Part shown: in pieces, positions 7,134 to 15,050 of the stretch
How positions within the stretch are numbered: position 1 is the first letter of the stretch
Layout: each line of letters begins with the position of its first letter
Assembly: GCA_013314855.1 (NCBI GenBank)
Contig: JABUEW010000040.1
Location: 1 to 32,806, forward strand
Reading direction: 5' to 3'
Length of the DNA stretch: 32,806 bases
Source: Bacillota bacterium
GTDB lineage: Bacteria; Bacillota; Clostridia; Acetivibrionales; DUMC01
Translations under genes and position numbers: made by a program
Notes under the pieces: model-generated
Seen by the model: the letters and a program-made list of their open reading frames with translations, nothing else
Told to the model about the DNA's origin: nothing
Database searches by the model: none

Positions 7134-10100
7134 TTACCACTCTATAGCTAAATAGTCACTTTTATCTACAAGGCATTTTAGACGTACCAAGCTACCACTA
7201 TCTTGATAGCGTTCCAGAATATGCCCGTTACCTGATACTATATGCATACTCTCTATATTAGTTACTGAGTATTCAGCAGCATTAAATTCACAGGTCCATG
7301 TAATAGCTTGCTCACTTGTATTAAATAGGAACAACACCGTTCGGGTACCATCCCACAATTTCCAGGCTCCCGCTGATACAACAGGAGCATCAAAAACTCC
7401 AGGATATCTCATTCCAGCTATTGTTATAATACGAGGAACATCACCAATTATCTTTGGTGGCCGTAACATGGAGCCTTTATAGAAAAATTCACGATAATCC
7501 CAACGTAGTTTTACCATTTTCTTTAGATAATCCAACTTTTCTTTATGGTAGACTATGTCGGAATTTAACCAACCTATCTGTTGACCATAAAGTATTTGTT
7601 GAGATATGTGGAATTTAAAATAAGGTATATCTTTTTTCTTATAGCCATTAATGTTACGACCAAACATAACAATATAACTGCCATATATGCTTGAAAACGC
7701 CGGAACCTGGTTTGGATGTATCCATACCCAGGTCAAGTAACCATCAAAACTTTTAGCATATACTTCAGCATTGCACTCAGTTGTATATGCACAATCCTTT
7801 GGTTTTTCAATATTTAACCTGTTCATAAAGTTCCAATAGGCATCAATCCACCAACTCCCACCACCCGGTAGATGATTATGATTCTTATCCATACATAGAT
7901 TAGCTCCGGCAGCTGCAACCTGGTCTATGTAAATTGCATTAACATTGTATTTCTGGAAAAGCTGTTTTGCAGTGTTACCCATTACTTTTTTCCATAAGTA
8001 ACTGCTTGGACACATTGCAGCTAATTGGACTAACGAGCCGTCCGATTCATGTGCTGCATAAGTTTCAAGGTATAGCTCTCCGTCTGCTTTTTTTGTTGCC
8101 CATGGCAAAGCAATATTGCTAAATTGATAATCCTGATCCCGCCGATCCAATATGTCCCATAACCTGCCGTTTATGTAAGGCATTATATATATACCTTCTG
8201 CTTGCATAGCTTTTATACCTGTTTCAAAACCTTCTTTTGTAGGAAAATAATGAGGATAATCATTGTTAAATGGAATCCAGTGCCAGTTGTAAACATGATA
8301 GCCGACAGGTACACCTAACTCTTTCTTAAGTAAAATAGGAGTTTTATACCAACTTTCTCTGTCACTTTCTTCTTTTTCAGGTCGGACACTTATAGGGATA
8401 GGGTCAGCATCAGGGTTATCGTTAGGCATCCAATCCATAATCCAAAACGACATTTCTCTCATCCACAATGGGGTATCTTCCCGCCCTTCTTTACTTACCT
8501 TAGGCATCCATTTAGCTTGAGTATGCACAAACCTTTTGTATATTTGTGTTGCATCAAACCAGTCACCGGAAAATATCTGCCAAACCATACATCCTGGAAG
8601 TGAAAACGCATTTGCAGGTTCTCCACGATTAACAGCAGGGTAATTATATGAAAGCATACCTTGTTTGCTGCTTCTAAAGGTGTTAAATGTGATGTCTTTC
8701 CGACTGCCGACATCGTCATGCACAGCAACATATATTCCATTATTTTGGTTATTTTTATTATTATAAATAGCGAAATACGGCATAACATAATAAAATCCTG
8801 AGGGGTAGCTGCCATATAAATGTCTTGAGTATGAACAGGCATCGTTTATCACTTCACCAGGATTTGCTGGAATAAAAGCATCTAAATTCTCCCCTTCAAA
8901 AGATACATTTGGATACGTAACTGACATTACTGAAATATTGGGATTGTCATTGAGTACATCCATTGTCCATTCAATACGATGTTCTTTAGCAATTGCCCGT
9001 GCTTTCAAAACAACTGCAAAATCTTTTAATTTCCCATCTCCTGGATTAATAAATTTAAGAGATATACCTTCACTTTCTTTTTCAACTATGGTATTTTCCC
9101 ATCCATTATCAGAGTCTATCCAATATCTTTGCTTGGTATCCAGTTCTAGAATATCAACTTCAAACAATGGTAATACTTTTTTACTTAGAAATAGATTTGC
9201 CGTATTATTATTTGTATCACAATTTGTTGAATCATAATTATTACCATAATTATTTATTCTGCTTAAAAAAATGCCGGTTCTTCCTTTTTCCAGAACTACT
9301 TCCATAAAGCCTGCCTTCAATGAATACATCTCTTTAGATTCAATTGTCGAAGATGATTTTTTCGCTTCCGGAATAATCTCAGGCAAGCTATTACAAAGCG
9401 CCTGATAATTTTTGTGAGAATAACTGTCATTTGGACAAATACTTCCGAAAAGTAGCCATACACTTAATGGCCGCTCTGCATTTAAAATCCGCAAATCACT
9501 GTTAAAATTTCTCAATTCATAATCAGGTATCAGTGAGCATGTATTTGGATCCAGCATTACCTGTCCACTTTCTCTTAATCCAAACCAGCAATCATCGCCT
9601 ACCAGATTAATACCTTCCCTAAAAGCTATAGGATGCTCCAGTTCACTTATGCTGCCATGCATATATGGTCCAACACCATAAAACTCTTCATATCTCGTTT
9701 CTTCCGGAATTAAATTCATCCATTGTAAATTGCCACAGAAAACATGATCATTGCTTAAAAAACTCGTTGTAATATAGATTGCTGGCAAATTTCTCATTAA
9801 GTATAATTTATAGCATACTATAAGTCCTGGAATTGGTTCCCCTGTATTAGTGTCAATCGGACACGAATTAATCCGGATTATTGAAGAACAACTCTCGGAA
9901 TATTTATTAACATAGTCATTTATTAACAATTGAGTCTTATCATGGAAGATCCAGTAGGTACCTTGTTTCTGGATATTTTCTTGTCTTGCAGATGGTAGAT
10001 TTATAATTTTATCTTCACTCGAAAAGCTTATCCTATTTCCTGAAGATTCATGGGTTATTTCCAGTTTAAGAACATGGTTATTAGAGTCAATAGTACAATT

Positions 10101-10145
10101 CGTTTTGTATTCACCATTACAAAATGTATTTATTAATGTCTTCAT
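7134..10145 (-). CDS. Large cytoplasmic glycosidase-like protein (DUF6259-like)
   Basis: A 1003-residue protein with no signal peptide or membrane segment. The N-terminal ~550 residues are beta-rich (sandwich-like); the middle looks like a TIM barrel: VPVGYHVYNWHWIPFNN near 610-625, IYIMPYINGRLWD near 655, AIYIDQVAAAGA near 737, a TTECNAEVYAKSF strand near 795. A C-terminal beta domain closes it. The layout resembles DUF6259 and related retaining glycosidase clans; the Asp of YIDQV and the Glu of TTECNAE are plausible catalytic residues, but this is inference. AAGGAGGA precedes the ATG. Its position between the two permease genes means it should act on the transported saccharide inside the cell. 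Family call moderately sure, function unknown. Confidence 0.65.
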   Translation of the reverse strand: MKTLINTFCNGEYKTNCTIDSNNHVLKLEITHESSGNRISFSSEDKIINLPSARQENIQKQGTYWIFHDKTQLLINDYVNKYSESCSSIIRINSCPIDTNTGEPIPGLIVCYKLYLMRNLPAIYITTSFLSNDHVFCGNLQWMNLIPEETRYEEFYGVGPYMHGSISELEHPIAFREGINLVGDDCWFGLRESGQVMLDPNTCSLIPDYELRNFNSDLRILNAERPLSVWLLFGSICPNDSYSHKNYQALCNSLPEIIPEAKKSSSTIESKEMYSLKAGFMEVVLEKGRTGIFLSRINNYGNNYDSTNCDTNNNTANLFLSKKVLPLFEVDILELDTKQRYWIDSDNGWENTIVEKESEGISLKFINPGDGKLKDFAVVLKARAIAKEHRIEWTMDVLNDNPNISVMSVTYPNVSFEGENLDAFIPANPGEVINDACSYSRHLYGSYPSGFYYVMPYFAIYNNKNNQNNGIYVAVHDDVGSRKDITFNTFRSSKQGMLSYNYPAVNRGEPANAFSLPGCMVWQIFSGDWFDATQIYKRFVHTQAKWMPKVSKEGREDTPLWMREMSFWIMDWMPNDNPDADPIPISVRPEKEESDRESWYKTPILLKKELGVPVGYHVYNWHWIPFNNDYPHYFPTKEGFETGIKAMQAEGIYIMPYINGRLWDILDRRDQDYQFSNIALPWATKKADGELYLETYAAHESDGSLVQLAAMCPSSYLWKKVMGNTAKQLFQKYNVNAIYIDQVAAAGANLCMDKNHNHLPGGGSWWIDAYWNFMNRLNIEKPKDCAYTTECNAEVYAKSFDGYLTWVWIHPNQVPAFSSIYGSYIVMFGRNINGYKKKDIPYFKFHISQQILYGQQIGWLNSDIVYHKEKLDYLKKMVKLRWDYREFFYKGSMLRPPKIIGDVPRIITIAGMRYPGVFDAPVVSAGAWKLWDGTRTVLFLFNTSEQAITWTCEFNAAEYSVTNIESMHIVSGNGHILERYQDSGSLVRLKCLVDKSDYLAIEW

Positions 10146-10207
10146 TGTTTGTCCTCCTTCAAATAAATTCGCATTAAAATCACCCGAGTATTTAAATTAT
10201 CTTGTTA

Positions 10208-11155
10208 TTAAATTATTCCGCTATACGGGTCTATTTTTTTAGCAATTGCATTTGTTAAAAGCACCATAATTAATCCAACAAATGATTTAAATACACCTGC
10301 TGCAGTAGCTAAAGAAAAATCATGCTGCACTACACCAACTTTATATACGTAAGTATCAATAATTTCACTCACTTCATATACAAGTGGATTGTATATCGCG
10401 AAAATTTGTTCAAACCCTGCCTCGAGTAAAGCACCAACCCTTAAAATTAAAAGGACAACAATAGTAGGACGGATTGAAGCCAAAGTAATATGCCACATTT
10501 GTTTCCATTTACCTGCCCCATCAATTATAGCTGCTTCATATAATTCTTGTTCAATTCCACTTATTGCTGCAAGGTATACTATTGTTCCCATACCCATACC
10601 CTTCCAGATATCCGATAGAACAATTACATATCTGAAATGGTTTTTACTGCCCATGATATCGGTAACCTTCCCAACATATCCAAATGCAGAAGCAACACCT
10701 TTAATAATTCCTGAATTTGGTGAAAATAGTATAAACATTATCCCACCGATTACCACCCAGGATATAAAGCTGGGAAGCAATAATGATGTCTGCACAAACT
10801 TTTTGTATTTAGAGTTTATAACTTCATTTATCATTAATGATAATACTATAGGTGCAGGAAAGCCAAAAATGATTTTAGCAAAACTAATAATTATTGTATT
10901 TCTAAGAGCCCGGTTAAAACCAGGAAGACTGAAAAGCTTTATAAATACATTAAAACCAACAAAAGGGGACTCAGCAAAGCCCTTAAATATATTATAATCT
11001 CTAAAAGCTATAGTGATACCATACATTGGTACATATTTGAATAGTATAAAGTAGAATATTCCCGGTACAGCTAATAAATAAAGAAGGTAATCCTTCCTCA
11101 TTAGTCTTAACTTTTTGTGAATAGTATTAATGGTTAGTTTTTCCCCTGATATCAT
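10208..11155 (-). CDS. Carbohydrate ABC transporter permease, LplB type (CUT1)
   Basis: The partner permease of 315 residues. It begins with a cytoplasmic tail and the typical LplB first helix YLLYLLAVPGIFYFILFKY, then VPMYGITIAFRDYN. The EAA loop is EAAIIDGAGKWKQMWHI followed by TLASIRPTIVV. The end is AIAKKIDPYSGII, characteristic of the subfamily. AAGGAG lies 10 bases before the ATG. It is the first structural gene after the regulator, separated from it by a 300-bp gap that holds a candidate promoter and a catabolite-control site, so the transport/catabolism genes probably have their own start. Confidence 0.93.
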   Translation of the reverse strand: MISGEKLTINTIHKKLRLMRKDYLLYLLAVPGIFYFILFKYVPMYGITIAFRDYNIFKGFAESPFVGFNVFIKLFSLPGFNRALRNTIIISFAKIIFGFPAPIVLSLMINEVINSKYKKFVQTSLLLPSFISWVVIGGIMFILFSPNSGIIKGVASAFGYVGKVTDIMGSKNHFRYVIVLSDIWKGMGMGTIVYLAAISGIEQELYEAAIIDGAGKWKQMWHITLASIRPTIVVLLILRVGALLEAGFEQIFAIYNPLVYEVSEIIDTYVYKVGVVQHDFSLATAAGVFKSFVGLIMVLLTNAIAKKIDPYSGII

Positions 11156-11225
11156 CTTATGAACACTCCTTGATGTTTCATATAGTCAATTTATATCAGC
11201 CATTTTGTATCTTCGGGCAGGCTCT

Positions 11226-11241
11226 TAGTTTTCGCTATCAA
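11226..11241 (-). promoter_or_regulatory. Candidate CcpA catabolite-responsive element (cre)
   Basis: On the minus strand TTGATAGCGAAAACTA fits the cre consensus WTGNNARCGNWWWCAW at all but one position (CT for CA). It lies about 70 bp before the lplB start and just downstream of the candidate promoter, where CcpA would block transcription. Seen by eye only; glucose repression is inferred. Confidence 0.45.
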
Positions 11242-11273
11242 GCAACTATCCTAAAAAATCAGTTCACATTTTA

Positions 11274-11302
11274 ATATTAGCAATTTTTATAGGTCATTAC
11301 AA
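11274..11302 (-). promoter_or_regulatory. Candidate promoter for the lplB operon
   Basis: Minus-strand TTGTAA (11297-11302), a 17-bp spacer, and TAATAT (11274-11279). Each box matches consensus at 4 of 6 positions, so the call is weak, but it is well placed for lplB and for the cre site. The rest of the 300-bp gap 11156-11455 holds only AT-rich sequence and a loose inverted repeat around GTACT/AGTAC (11313-11351); I see no RNA gene. Confidence 0.3.
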
Positions 11303-11455
11303 GTTATGAATAGTGTACTAAGGTAATAAAAACTACAAACTTATCAGTACTAAAACGGGTCACATTTTATATACAAAGTCATAAATCCTCTACAATATCT
11401 CCCCTTACATTACTTTTATTCAATGGTCCTACGAAGCAGGTTACAACAAAATCAA

Positions 11456-13756
11456 TTAATTTTGTCTAAGTTGGTAACGTTCCCTATACTGGGATGGTGT
11501 GCATAAAAATCTCTTTTTAAACTGACGGTAAAACGCTTGTTTTGTCTCGAAACCACATTCTAAAGCTATGTCCATTATTGACTTTGACGATAGCTGTAGT
11601 TCATTGGCCGCATACTTGATTCGTAGCTGATTAATATATTCTGCAGGTGATATACCCATCTCATCTCTTAATAATCTATGCAGGTAGGATACACTAATAA
11701 AAAATTTTGAAGCAATATCATTAACCGTTAAAGGTTCTTTATAATGAATTTCTATATACTGCTTTATCTTCAGTGTGATCTCCTGTTTTTTCCTGACATT
11801 AGCCTGGTAATAACATTCCATTACGAAAATAGAGAATTCACGAATTATTATGAGCTGTTCATTTAAGCTCTGTGATTTTATAAGCATGGACAAATATTTC
11901 GAAGTTGTTTCATCGGTTTTAGCAGGATAATCATCCATCTCATAAAGTAATTTATGAATATTATTATACATATTGGTAAATATTAGTTTTAACGCTATTA
12001 CATTAGTAGGAGTATTTACTTTTATAAATTTCTCAATTTCATTAATACTGCGGTCAATACCCTCCTTGTCGCAGGTCCTGATAGCATATTGAAGTGATTC
12101 ATCTTGTACAAATGGATAATTAAGCTGCCCAACTATATTTGTGTTCAAATATTCATAGCATCCTACAGGTTTGTTACCCATCATAAGCTGGTATTCATAA
12201 GCCTGAATTGCTTCCATAAAAGCTTGATGAAGCGATCTGATTTCTTTCTTTTCGGCACTGATACCAACATAGATACCTATATGGAATTCATGCTTAAATC
12301 CATCTATTATGGTTTCCATTTTTTCAACGAAGTTTTGTAATAGATAATCCTGGTAATTTATAACAATAAAAAATTTAAATGGTTCAAACTGTACTATATA
12401 AAATGAATCCATATCTCTCATGTTTTCCGTTAAATATTCTTTATACATTTCGATTTTTAAATAATCCATAGTACCTAACATATCAATATAGTCATTAATG
12501 TAAATAACCATTACACGAAATAATTTTCCATTAAATTTTATCCCCAGTGAGTATAGTTGCTCCATCAAATTTTTTTCATCATTGCTTTGTTGTAAAACAA
12601 TCTGCAGCAGGTACTTCTCCCTTAGCAACGGAATGTTCCGTTTTGCTATATTACGTAATTGATCATTATCATTTACTAGTCTTTCGAACATACTTGTAAG
12701 GTATTGAATCCTATCAACTTGTTCCGGATGTACAAAACGCTCTCTTACCATTTTATATAAACGCCTTAGTGGCTCATATATTCTCATAGCTACGGGTATA
12801 CTTAATAGTATTCCTATTAATATTACAATATATAGTAAAGTAATAACTGTAGTTTTCAAAGGTTTACTCATTTTAACAACATCATTATACGGAACTATTT
12901 GAATAAAAGTCCATCCGCTTAAATTTGACTCGTCATATACAGCTATATATTTTTTGCCGTAGATATCAACTTGTGTATTCTTATCCCTGTTAGATTGCAA
13001 TAACACATTAATATATTCATTGTATTCATTATTTGAGTCCTCAAAGTTATTGTGTTCTATGGCATATAATAATTCTTCATTATTATTAAAGATATATATT
13101 TTTTCATTATTAAAAATTTTAATTTGTTCCAGAAGATTTTCAATAACCTTGTGATTTATTTGTGCTGCAAGGTATCCTTCTTCCTTACCCGAAATCAATT
13201 CCCGGGTTATATAAATACCAGGACAGTTCCCGTCTTTCTTGTTAATCATGCTAAAACCTAAGAACTGTATTTTATCCCGTTCGGATTTTCCAAGTGTGTT
13301 ATATTTTTCTTCCGGATATAAACCATTAGCAATGACCAGACGTTGTTTCGGGTAGTGAATATACATATTGTTAATTATTGTATTCGCATGCAATGTTTCA
13401 CTGATCATCTTCTCAATTTTCATAGCAATATTTACTTGTTGTTGCTTGTTAAAATCAGAATATCTTGCCATCATTAATACCTCGGAATTTGTCGATAATT
13501 CATAAAGAGCAGTTTGTAGACTGCTAATCTGGTTGTTCAACTGGTTCTTTGTCTCTTCCACCTTCATCCGGATAAGCTGAGTATATATATTCACAATCTG
13601 ATTGCGAGCAGTGAAATATATCAAAGTTAAAATAATACTACATACTAGAAGTATTATGATTGTTATATACATTGCTGCTCGTACTATATTGGGATCCATA
13701 AGCAAAAGTATTCTATTAATATTGACTTTAAACTTATGACTTCTATTGTTTTTCAT
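11456..13756 (-). CDS. Membrane-anchored AraC-family regulator with extracytoplasmic sensor
   Basis: A 766-residue one-protein signalling device. TM1 spans about residues 27-48; an extracytoplasmic Cache-like sensor of roughly 240 residues follows; TM2 is near 300-322, then a cytoplasmic linker. The C-terminal ~100 residues are a two-helix-turn-helix AraC domain: LTVNDIASKFFISVSYLHRL, then SIMDIALECGFETKQAFYRQ and FKKRFLCTPSQYRERY. Such proteins are typical neighbours of LplB/LplC operons and probably activate them on sensing the glycan or a product outside the cell. AAGGAGG precedes the ATG. It is 300 bp upstream of lplB in the same direction and divergent from the HAD-ROK pair. Confidence 0.9.
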   Translation of the reverse strand: MKNNRSHKFKVNINRILLLMDPNIVRAAMYITIIILLVCSIILTLIYFTARNQIVNIYTQLIRMKVEETKNQLNNQISSLQTALYELSTNSEVLMMARYSDFNKQQQVNIAMKIEKMISETLHANTIINNMYIHYPKQRLVIANGLYPEEKYNTLGKSERDKIQFLGFSMINKKDGNCPGIYITRELISGKEEGYLAAQINHKVIENLLEQIKIFNNEKIYIFNNNEELLYAIEHNNFEDSNNEYNEYINVLLQSNRDKNTQVDIYGKKYIAVYDESNLSGWTFIQIVPYNDVVKMSKPLKTTVITLLYIVILIGILLSIPVAMRIYEPLRRLYKMVRERFVHPEQVDRIQYLTSMFERLVNDNDQLRNIAKRNIPLLREKYLLQIVLQQSNDEKNLMEQLYSLGIKFNGKLFRVMVIYINDYIDMLGTMDYLKIEMYKEYLTENMRDMDSFYIVQFEPFKFFIVINYQDYLLQNFVEKMETIIDGFKHEFHIGIYVGISAEKKEIRSLHQAFMEAIQAYEYQLMMGNKPVGCYEYLNTNIVGQLNYPFVQDESLQYAIRTCDKEGIDRSINEIEKFIKVNTPTNVIALKLIFTNMYNNIHKLLYEMDDYPAKTDETTSKYLSMLIKSQSLNEQLIIIREFSIFVMECYYQANVRKKQEITLKIKQYIEIHYKEPLTVNDIASKFFISVSYLHRLLRDEMGISPAEYINQLRIKYAANELQLSSKSIMDIALECGFETKQAFYRQFKKRFLCTPSQYRERYQLRQN

Positions 13757-14024
13757 AAAAGTTTTCCTCCTTCCTCATCAGACTTGTAGATTGATTTATG
13801 CTAAGCAATACCTGTATGCGGCATATAATAATTATTTTATAATAATTTAAGAAATTTGTAATTGTATTGCTCATTTTATAACACCCCTCATTTTAACCAA
13901 ACGTCAAGAAGCCTCTCGTCTCTCCTTTTCTAAAGGATTTTAAATGGCATTTTTTACATACTAAGCAATAATACTTAATAATTATATTTTAACATAATAA
14001 TATTTAAACTGTATAACAATATTA
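13757..14024. other. AT-rich divergent intergenic region, regulator side
   Basis: This is the left part of the 385-bp gap between the AraC/Cache gene and the HAD gene. A minus-strand TTGACG near 13902-13907 with a TATAAA near 13876 is a poor promoter (21-bp spacing). The 10-mer CTAAGCAATA occurs twice in direct orientation (13801-13810 and 13961-13970), possibly a regulator site. No ORF or RNA gene is evident. Confidence 0.35.
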
Positions 14025-14047
14025 ATTTGTTAAACCAATTGACAAAT
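14025..14047. promoter_or_regulatory. Probable ROK repressor operator overlapping the -35 box
   Basis: Half-site ATTTGT (14025-14030) pairs with ACAAAT (14042-14047) as a 23-bp imperfect palindrome; flanking bases extend the match. It covers the -35 of the HAD-ROK promoter. The arms resemble XylR-type ROK operators (TTTGTT...AACAAA). A third copy, GTTAACAAAT, lies at 14075-14084 at the expected start of transcription. Binding by the ROK protein encoded downstream is inferred. Confidence 0.5.
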
Positions 14048-14067
14048 GATTATGCAACACATATAAT
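14039..14067 (+). promoter_or_regulatory. Consensus sigma-A promoter for the HAD-ROK operon
   Basis: TTGACA (14039-14044), a 17-bp spacer, and TATAAT (14062-14067): both boxes perfect. Transcription should begin near 14074, about 68 bases before the preferred HAD start. Because the boxes are perfect, expression must be held down by a repressor, for which the overlapping palindrome is the obvious site. Confidence 0.8.
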
Positions 14068-14141
14068 TAAATCAGTTAACAAATACCTAAAGTAAATATA
14101 TATTTTAAATAGAAGCGCAAAAATTTGTGAGGTATATAAAA

Positions 14142-14957
14142 GTGGAGATATTAGAAACATTACCAGAAAATAGGCCTAAACTGAAAGCTGTACTCTTTGA
14201 TTTTGATGGTACAATATCCACCTTAAGGCATGGATGGGAAAACGTTATGGGGCCTCTTATGATTGAAATGATTACCGGAGACACACCGGAGGATGACAAT
14301 ATAAAAAATCTTGTAAAAGAATACATTGACCAATCTACAGGAATACAGACAATTTATCAGATGCAGTGGCTGGTTGAGACAATAAAAAAGCATGGAAGAA
14401 ATCCTAGCGTACCTGAAGACCCCTGGTGGTACAAAGATGAGTATAACAAGCGGCTGATGAAATATGTAGATGAAAGGAAAGAAAGCATAATAAAGGGTAA
14501 AGTTTCTCCGGACAAGTATATTATAAAAGGTAGCAGGGAACTTCTGGAAAAGTTTAAACACAAAGGAATTGAAATGTATGTGGCAAGCGGTACCGACCAT
14601 CCCGATGTTATAAAGGAAGTTGAAGTACTCGGTCTGGCAAAATATTTTAAAGAAATTCAAGGTGCACCGCTGGGTAAAGTCCAGTGCTCAAAAGAGTGGG
14701 TACTGAGAAAGCTTATGGAAAAAAGCTCGATTAAAGGATATGAACTGGCTGTTATAGGGGATGGACGGGTAGAGATAGCACTTGGGAGGGAATTTGGAGC
14801 AATTACTCTTGGTGTAGCAAGTGATGAAGAAAAGCTTGAGGGGATTAATCCAATAAAAAGAAAACGGCTGGTAAAAGCTGGTGCCCATGCTATAGTGGGA
14901 GATTTCAAGGACAGCGACGGTATACTAGGCTGGCTCGGGGGGATAATATCAAAATAG
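14142..14957 (+). CDS. HAD-superfamily hydrolase (phosphatase)
   Basis: Predicted cytoplasmic phosphatase of about 271 residues. Motif I is LFDFDGT with the two catalytic Asp near residues 20 and 22; motif II is the VASGTD segment; the acidic end motif is AVIGDGRVEIALGREFG. A helical cap lies between motifs I and II. The GTG at 14142 is preferred over the GTG at 14127 because GAGG lies 9 bases before it. It is co-directional with a ROK regulator 93 bp downstream, so its substrate is probably a sugar phosphate controlled by that regulator. The specific substrate is not readable; a phosphoglycolate phosphatase-like role is the default alternative. Confidence 0.8.
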   Translation: MEILETLPENRPKLKAVLFDFDGTISTLRHGWENVMGPLMIEMITGDTPEDDNIKNLVKEYIDQSTGIQTIYQMQWLVETIKKHGRNPSVPEDPWWYKDEYNKRLMKYVDERKESIIKGKVSPDKYIIKGSRELLEKFKHKGIEMYVASGTDHPDVIKEVEVLGLAKYFKEIQGAPLGKVQCSKEWVLRKLMEKSSIKGYELAVIGDGRVEIALGREFGAITLGVASDEEKLEGINPIKRKRLVKAGAHAIVGDFKDSDGILGWLGGIISK

Positions 14958-15050
14958 TAGAAATACTTGAAAAACAGATGGCAGGCTTTATACAGGTACA
15001 AATAATATGGCAGGAGAAGTGGCACACATAAGGGAGGATGATAACTGCTG

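Noticed and set aside
8495-8842. 115-codon minus-strand ORF in another frame of the DUF6259-like gene
   Set aside because: The main frame is uninterrupted across it, so it does not mark a frameshift or separate gene.
10389-10997. 202-codon plus-strand ORF antisense to lplB
   Set aside because: Mirror of a strongly conserved permease gene; no ribosome binding site and composition follows the opposite strand.
14958-15050. 17-codon ORF starting at an ATG between the HAD and ROK genes, as a leader peptide
   Set aside because: No ribosome binding site and no attenuator-like structure after it.
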